Origin: GCA-003244245 sp963822695
GTDB lineage: Bacteria; Actinomycetota; Actinomycetes; Mycobacteriales; Pseudonocardiaceae
DNA length: 64,000 nt
Reading direction: 5' to 3'
Assembly (NCBI GenBank): GCA_963822695.1
Contig: CAWGJH010000002.1
Coordinates: 1 to 64,000 of the forward strand
Each line of letters begins with the position of its first letter. Within the stretch, counting starts at the first letter, position 1. Positions 63,658 through 64,000 of this stretch are shown one piece after another. A program made the translations under genes and the position numbers. The notes below the pieces were generated by a model, which saw only the letters and a list, made by a program, of their open reading frames with translations, was not told the origin of the DNA and did no database searches.

Positions 63658-64000
63658 CCGGGTGCGGGTGGATATCCACACCGCCCGCCCGGGTATCGTG
63701 ATCGGCCGTCGTGGCGCGGAGGCCGACCGGATCCGTGGCGAGTTGGAGAAGCTGTCGGGCAAGCAGGTGCAGCTCAACATCCTTGAGGTCAAGAATCCCG
63801 AGGCGGAGGCTCAGCTCGTCGCTCAGGGGGTGGCCGAGCAGTTGTCCAACCGGGTTGCCTTTCGGCGCGCGATGCGCAAGGCCATCCAGTCTGCGATGCG
63901 CTCTCCCCAGGTCAAAGGCATCCGGGTGCAGTGCTCTGGACGTCTGGGCGGTGCCGAGATGTCCCGCTCGGAGTTCTACCGCGAGGGCCGCGTTCCACTG
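63476..64000 (+). CDS. rpsC: 30S ribosomal protein S3, 3' end outside window
   Basis: From the GTG at 63476 (AAGGAG 10 nt upstream): MGQKINPHGFRLGISTDWKS, then the KH domain with GRRGAEADRIRGELEK. 175 codons to the window edge. The rplV reading overlaps its first 182 nt only because of the shift described. Confidence 0.95.
   Translation, partial: MGQKINPHGFRLGISTDWKSRWYADKQYAEYVKEDVAIRRLLSKGMERAGIAKVEIERTRDRVRVDIHTARPGIVIGRRGAEADRIRGELEKLSGKQVQLNILEVKNPEAEAQLVAQGVAEQLSNRVAFRRAMRKAIQSAMRSPQVKGIRVQCSGRLGGAEMSRSEFYREGRVPL

Overview
This is a 64-kb piece of a high-GC actinobacterial chromosome. The core gene order, the many helix-turn-helix/DUF397/DUF6879 regulators, the MaoC-type HadA/HadB pair and the TTG/GTG starts point to the Pseudonocardiales. 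That placement is inferred from gene content; no 16S gene is present. The backbone is the conserved transcription/translation block: tRNA-Thr, tRNA-Met, rpmG, hadA, hadB, tRNA-Trp, secE, nusG, rplK, rplA, then rplJ, rplL, rpoB, rpoC, rpsL, rpsG, fusA, tuf and the S10 operon (rpsJ, rplC, rplD, rplW, rplB, rpsS, rplV, start of rpsC), all on the + strand.

Region 1-9.4 kb is mostly - strand accessory and regulatory DNA. It holds a 3'-truncated M20-type peptidase homologue with altered metal ligands, a small regulator, and a coupled radical-SAM/DEDDh-exonuclease pair. Next come an XRE/DUF5753 regulator, a DUF6879 protein and a 78-aa protein that look co-transcribed, a patch of gene debris, an XRE/TPR regulator, a SigB-like sigma factor and a DUF5994 protein. 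Region 9.4-26.4 kb carries a PrsW-type membrane protease, a parallel beta-helix lipoprotein divergent from an ORC-like AAA ATPase, and a four-gene sensor-kinase/response-regulator operon. It continues with an Hsp70/YVTN-propeller fusion, an ECF sigma factor, malQ and a membrane GGDEF-EAL protein.

Region 26.4-30.7 kb is the tRNA-rpmG-hadAB-secE-nusG-rplKA block. Between rplA and rplJ, normally close neighbours, lie about 11.5 kb of other DNA (30.7-42.2 kb). This contains lysS, two intact and two broken copies of an XRE/TPR regulator, a broken radical-SAM peptide-maturase gene, a 61-nt perfect palindrome and a broken aminoglycoside-phosphotransferase-like gene. It also contains an intact TIR-NB-ARC-TPR protein and an XRE/DUF397 pair with a palindromic operator. 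The block looks like a decaying duplication-rich accessory locus inserted in the ribosomal cluster.

Region 42-64 kb is core: an L10-type leader, rplJL, a frameshifted lipase, two small NTF2-like membrane proteins, rpoBC, a CoA-transferase, rpsL-rpsG-fusA-tuf, and the S10 operon. The rplV frame appears shifted by one base inside a tandem repeat.

The most unusual items are the Hsp70-propeller fusion, the sensor operon with graded loss of kinase motifs, the TIR-NB-ARC-TPR protein next to RiPP-type remnants, and the Spl-like radical SAM/exonuclease cluster. No function is claimed for these beyond what the motifs support.
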